Positions 63,389-64,000 of a DNA stretch of 64,000 nucleotides are shown here, piece by piece; positions within the stretch are counted from its first letter, which is position 1, and each line of letters starts with the position of its first letter. The position numbers and the translations under genes are program-made. The notes beneath the pieces are model-generated. The model searched no databases, was not told where the DNA came from, and saw nothing but the letters and a program-made list of their open reading frames with translations. The stretch comes from Rhodococcus sp. Leaf278 (lineage in GTDB: Bacteria; Actinomycetota; Actinomycetes; Mycobacteriales; Mycobacteriaceae). The DNA lies in the NCBI RefSeq assembly GCF_001426085.1, contig NZ_LMRR01000044.1, forward strand, positions 62,001 through 126,000, read 5' to 3'.

Positions 63389-64000
63389 GTGAGCGAGGGC
63401 AAGAGTAGGTCGGGCGACGCGCCGAAGGGCGACGAGCTCCCCGATGTACCGCCGTACGACGCTCCCACCGAGACATTCGGAGTGGTTGGGAACGGGGCCG
63501 AACCATCGAAGCCCAGCTCCGAAGCCGATCGGGGCGAGCAGACTGCTTCCGAGCCCGGTTCCGATGTCGAAGTTACCGACACCTCTTCTGGCGACGACGC
63601 CTCGACCGCTGAATCCGCCACCACGGAGGCAGTCGAATCTGCCGGTCCGACGGACGCAGTCGAGTCCGATTCGTCGGCCTCGACCACGCAACAGACGCCG
63701 GTCGCGGACGAATCTCCTACCGTGGCACAGCCCGTCGTTACCGATCGGCCGGTGGCCGCCGAGCAGTCCGATGCTCCTGCAGAACCGCCCTCGGGTCCTG
63801 TCAGCGACGTTGGTACGCAGGCAGATAGTGATGCGCCGACCGATGTGCCCGGCGCTACGCCGCCGTGGCGGAAGATTGCCATCGGCACCGGTGCGGTATT
63901 CGCTGTTCTCACACTGCTGTATGCAGCGGATTGGTTCAGTTCGAGTGACCGTGTGCCTCGCGGTGTCACCGTTGCCGGCATCGACGTCGGCGGCAAGGCT
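63389..64000 (+). CDS. VanW/YoaR-family protein, N-terminal part
   Basis: 204 residues are visible before the window ends, with the frame still open. Residues 1-165 are acidic, rich in Ser, Thr, Ala, Pro and Glu/Asp, low complexity and predicted cytoplasmic. One membrane helix follows (KIAIGTGAVFAVLTLLYAAD), then DRVPRGVTVAGIDVGGK, the opening of the peptidoglycan-binding/VanW extracytoplasmic domain. VanW proteins are linked to peptidoglycan but their reaction is unknown. GTG at 63389 has GGAAGG about seven bases upstream. Confidence 0.8.
   Translation, partial: MSEGKSRSGDAPKGDELPDVPPYDAPTETFGVVGNGAEPSKPSSEADRGEQTASEPGSDVEVTDTSSGDDASTAESATTEAVESAGPTDAVESDSSASTTQQTPVADESPTVAQPVVTDRPVAAEQSDAPAEPPSGPVSDVGTQADSDAPTDVPGATPPWRKIAIGTGAVFAVLTLLYAADWFSSSDRVPRGVTVAGIDVGGKA

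Overview
The window is high-GC actinobacterial DNA, most likely Rhodococcus/Rhodococcoides or a close mycolic-acid-containing relative (Mycobacteriales). The evidence is GC-rich codon usage, frequent GTG starts, many apparently leaderless genes, and a gene order that I recall as matching two blocks of the Mycobacterium tuberculosis chromosome: mmpL3-Rv0207c-trmB-Rv0209-Rv0210-pckA, and Rv0224c-Rv0225-Rv0226c-Rv0227c-Rv0228-aftD-Rv0236A-lpqI-Rv0238-htdX-fabG4-fadA2. No rRNA, tRNA, CRISPR array, transposase or prophage gene was seen, so this is mainly core chromosome with accessory insertions.

Layout. 1-4.7 kb: the 3' end of a penicillin-binding-protein-like gene whose catalytic motifs look lost, a TauE/SafE permease, and a FAH-hydrolase/TetR operon divergent from an alpha/beta hydrolase, with two matching palindromes between them. 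4.8-9.4 kb: a tightly overlapping arsenic operon (arsR-acr3-two arsC-arsO-second flavoprotein). 9.5-17.2 kb: an APC permease, a serine hydrolase, NhaA, DUF3054, YceI, a YbhN/LPG-synthase-like membrane protein and a membrane adenylate cyclase. 17.3-24.8 kb: AI-2E exporter, a two-component system, small proteins, a GT4 glycosyltransferase, DUF1707 and DUF2339 proteins.

24.9-37.0 kb: the mycolate-export locus, with two tandem MmpL3-like RND transporters, a NYN-domain protein and TrmB on the minus strand, then on the plus strand a pair of P-loop GTPases, a small Asp-rich protein and GTP-dependent PEP carboxykinase. 37.1-50.5 kb: ROK kinase and a cell-envelope cluster (methyltransferase, glycosyltransferase, multi-spanning membrane protein, MOP flippase, DUF3068 protein, acyltransferase, AftD arabinofuranosyltransferase, DUF2613 protein). 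50.5-56.8 kb: universal stress protein, LpqI-type glycosidase lipoprotein, TetR regulator, and the divergent fabG4-htdX / fadA2 fatty-acid module around a perfect-arm palindrome. 56.9-63.2 kb: a branched-chain amino-acid/amide-type ABC transporter operon divergent from a PucR-type regulator. 63.4 kb to the end: the N-terminus of a VanW-family protein.

The envelope genes form the main theme: mycolate precursor export (MmpL3 and its paralogue), arabinan assembly (AftD and neighbours), wall recycling (LpqI) and fatty-acid modification (FabG4/HtdX/FadA2). The least explained items are the conserved GTPase pair next to mmpL3, a 53-bp terminal-inverted-repeat element present twice 37 kb apart, and a 16-bp symmetric divergent promoter serving two apparently leaderless genes.
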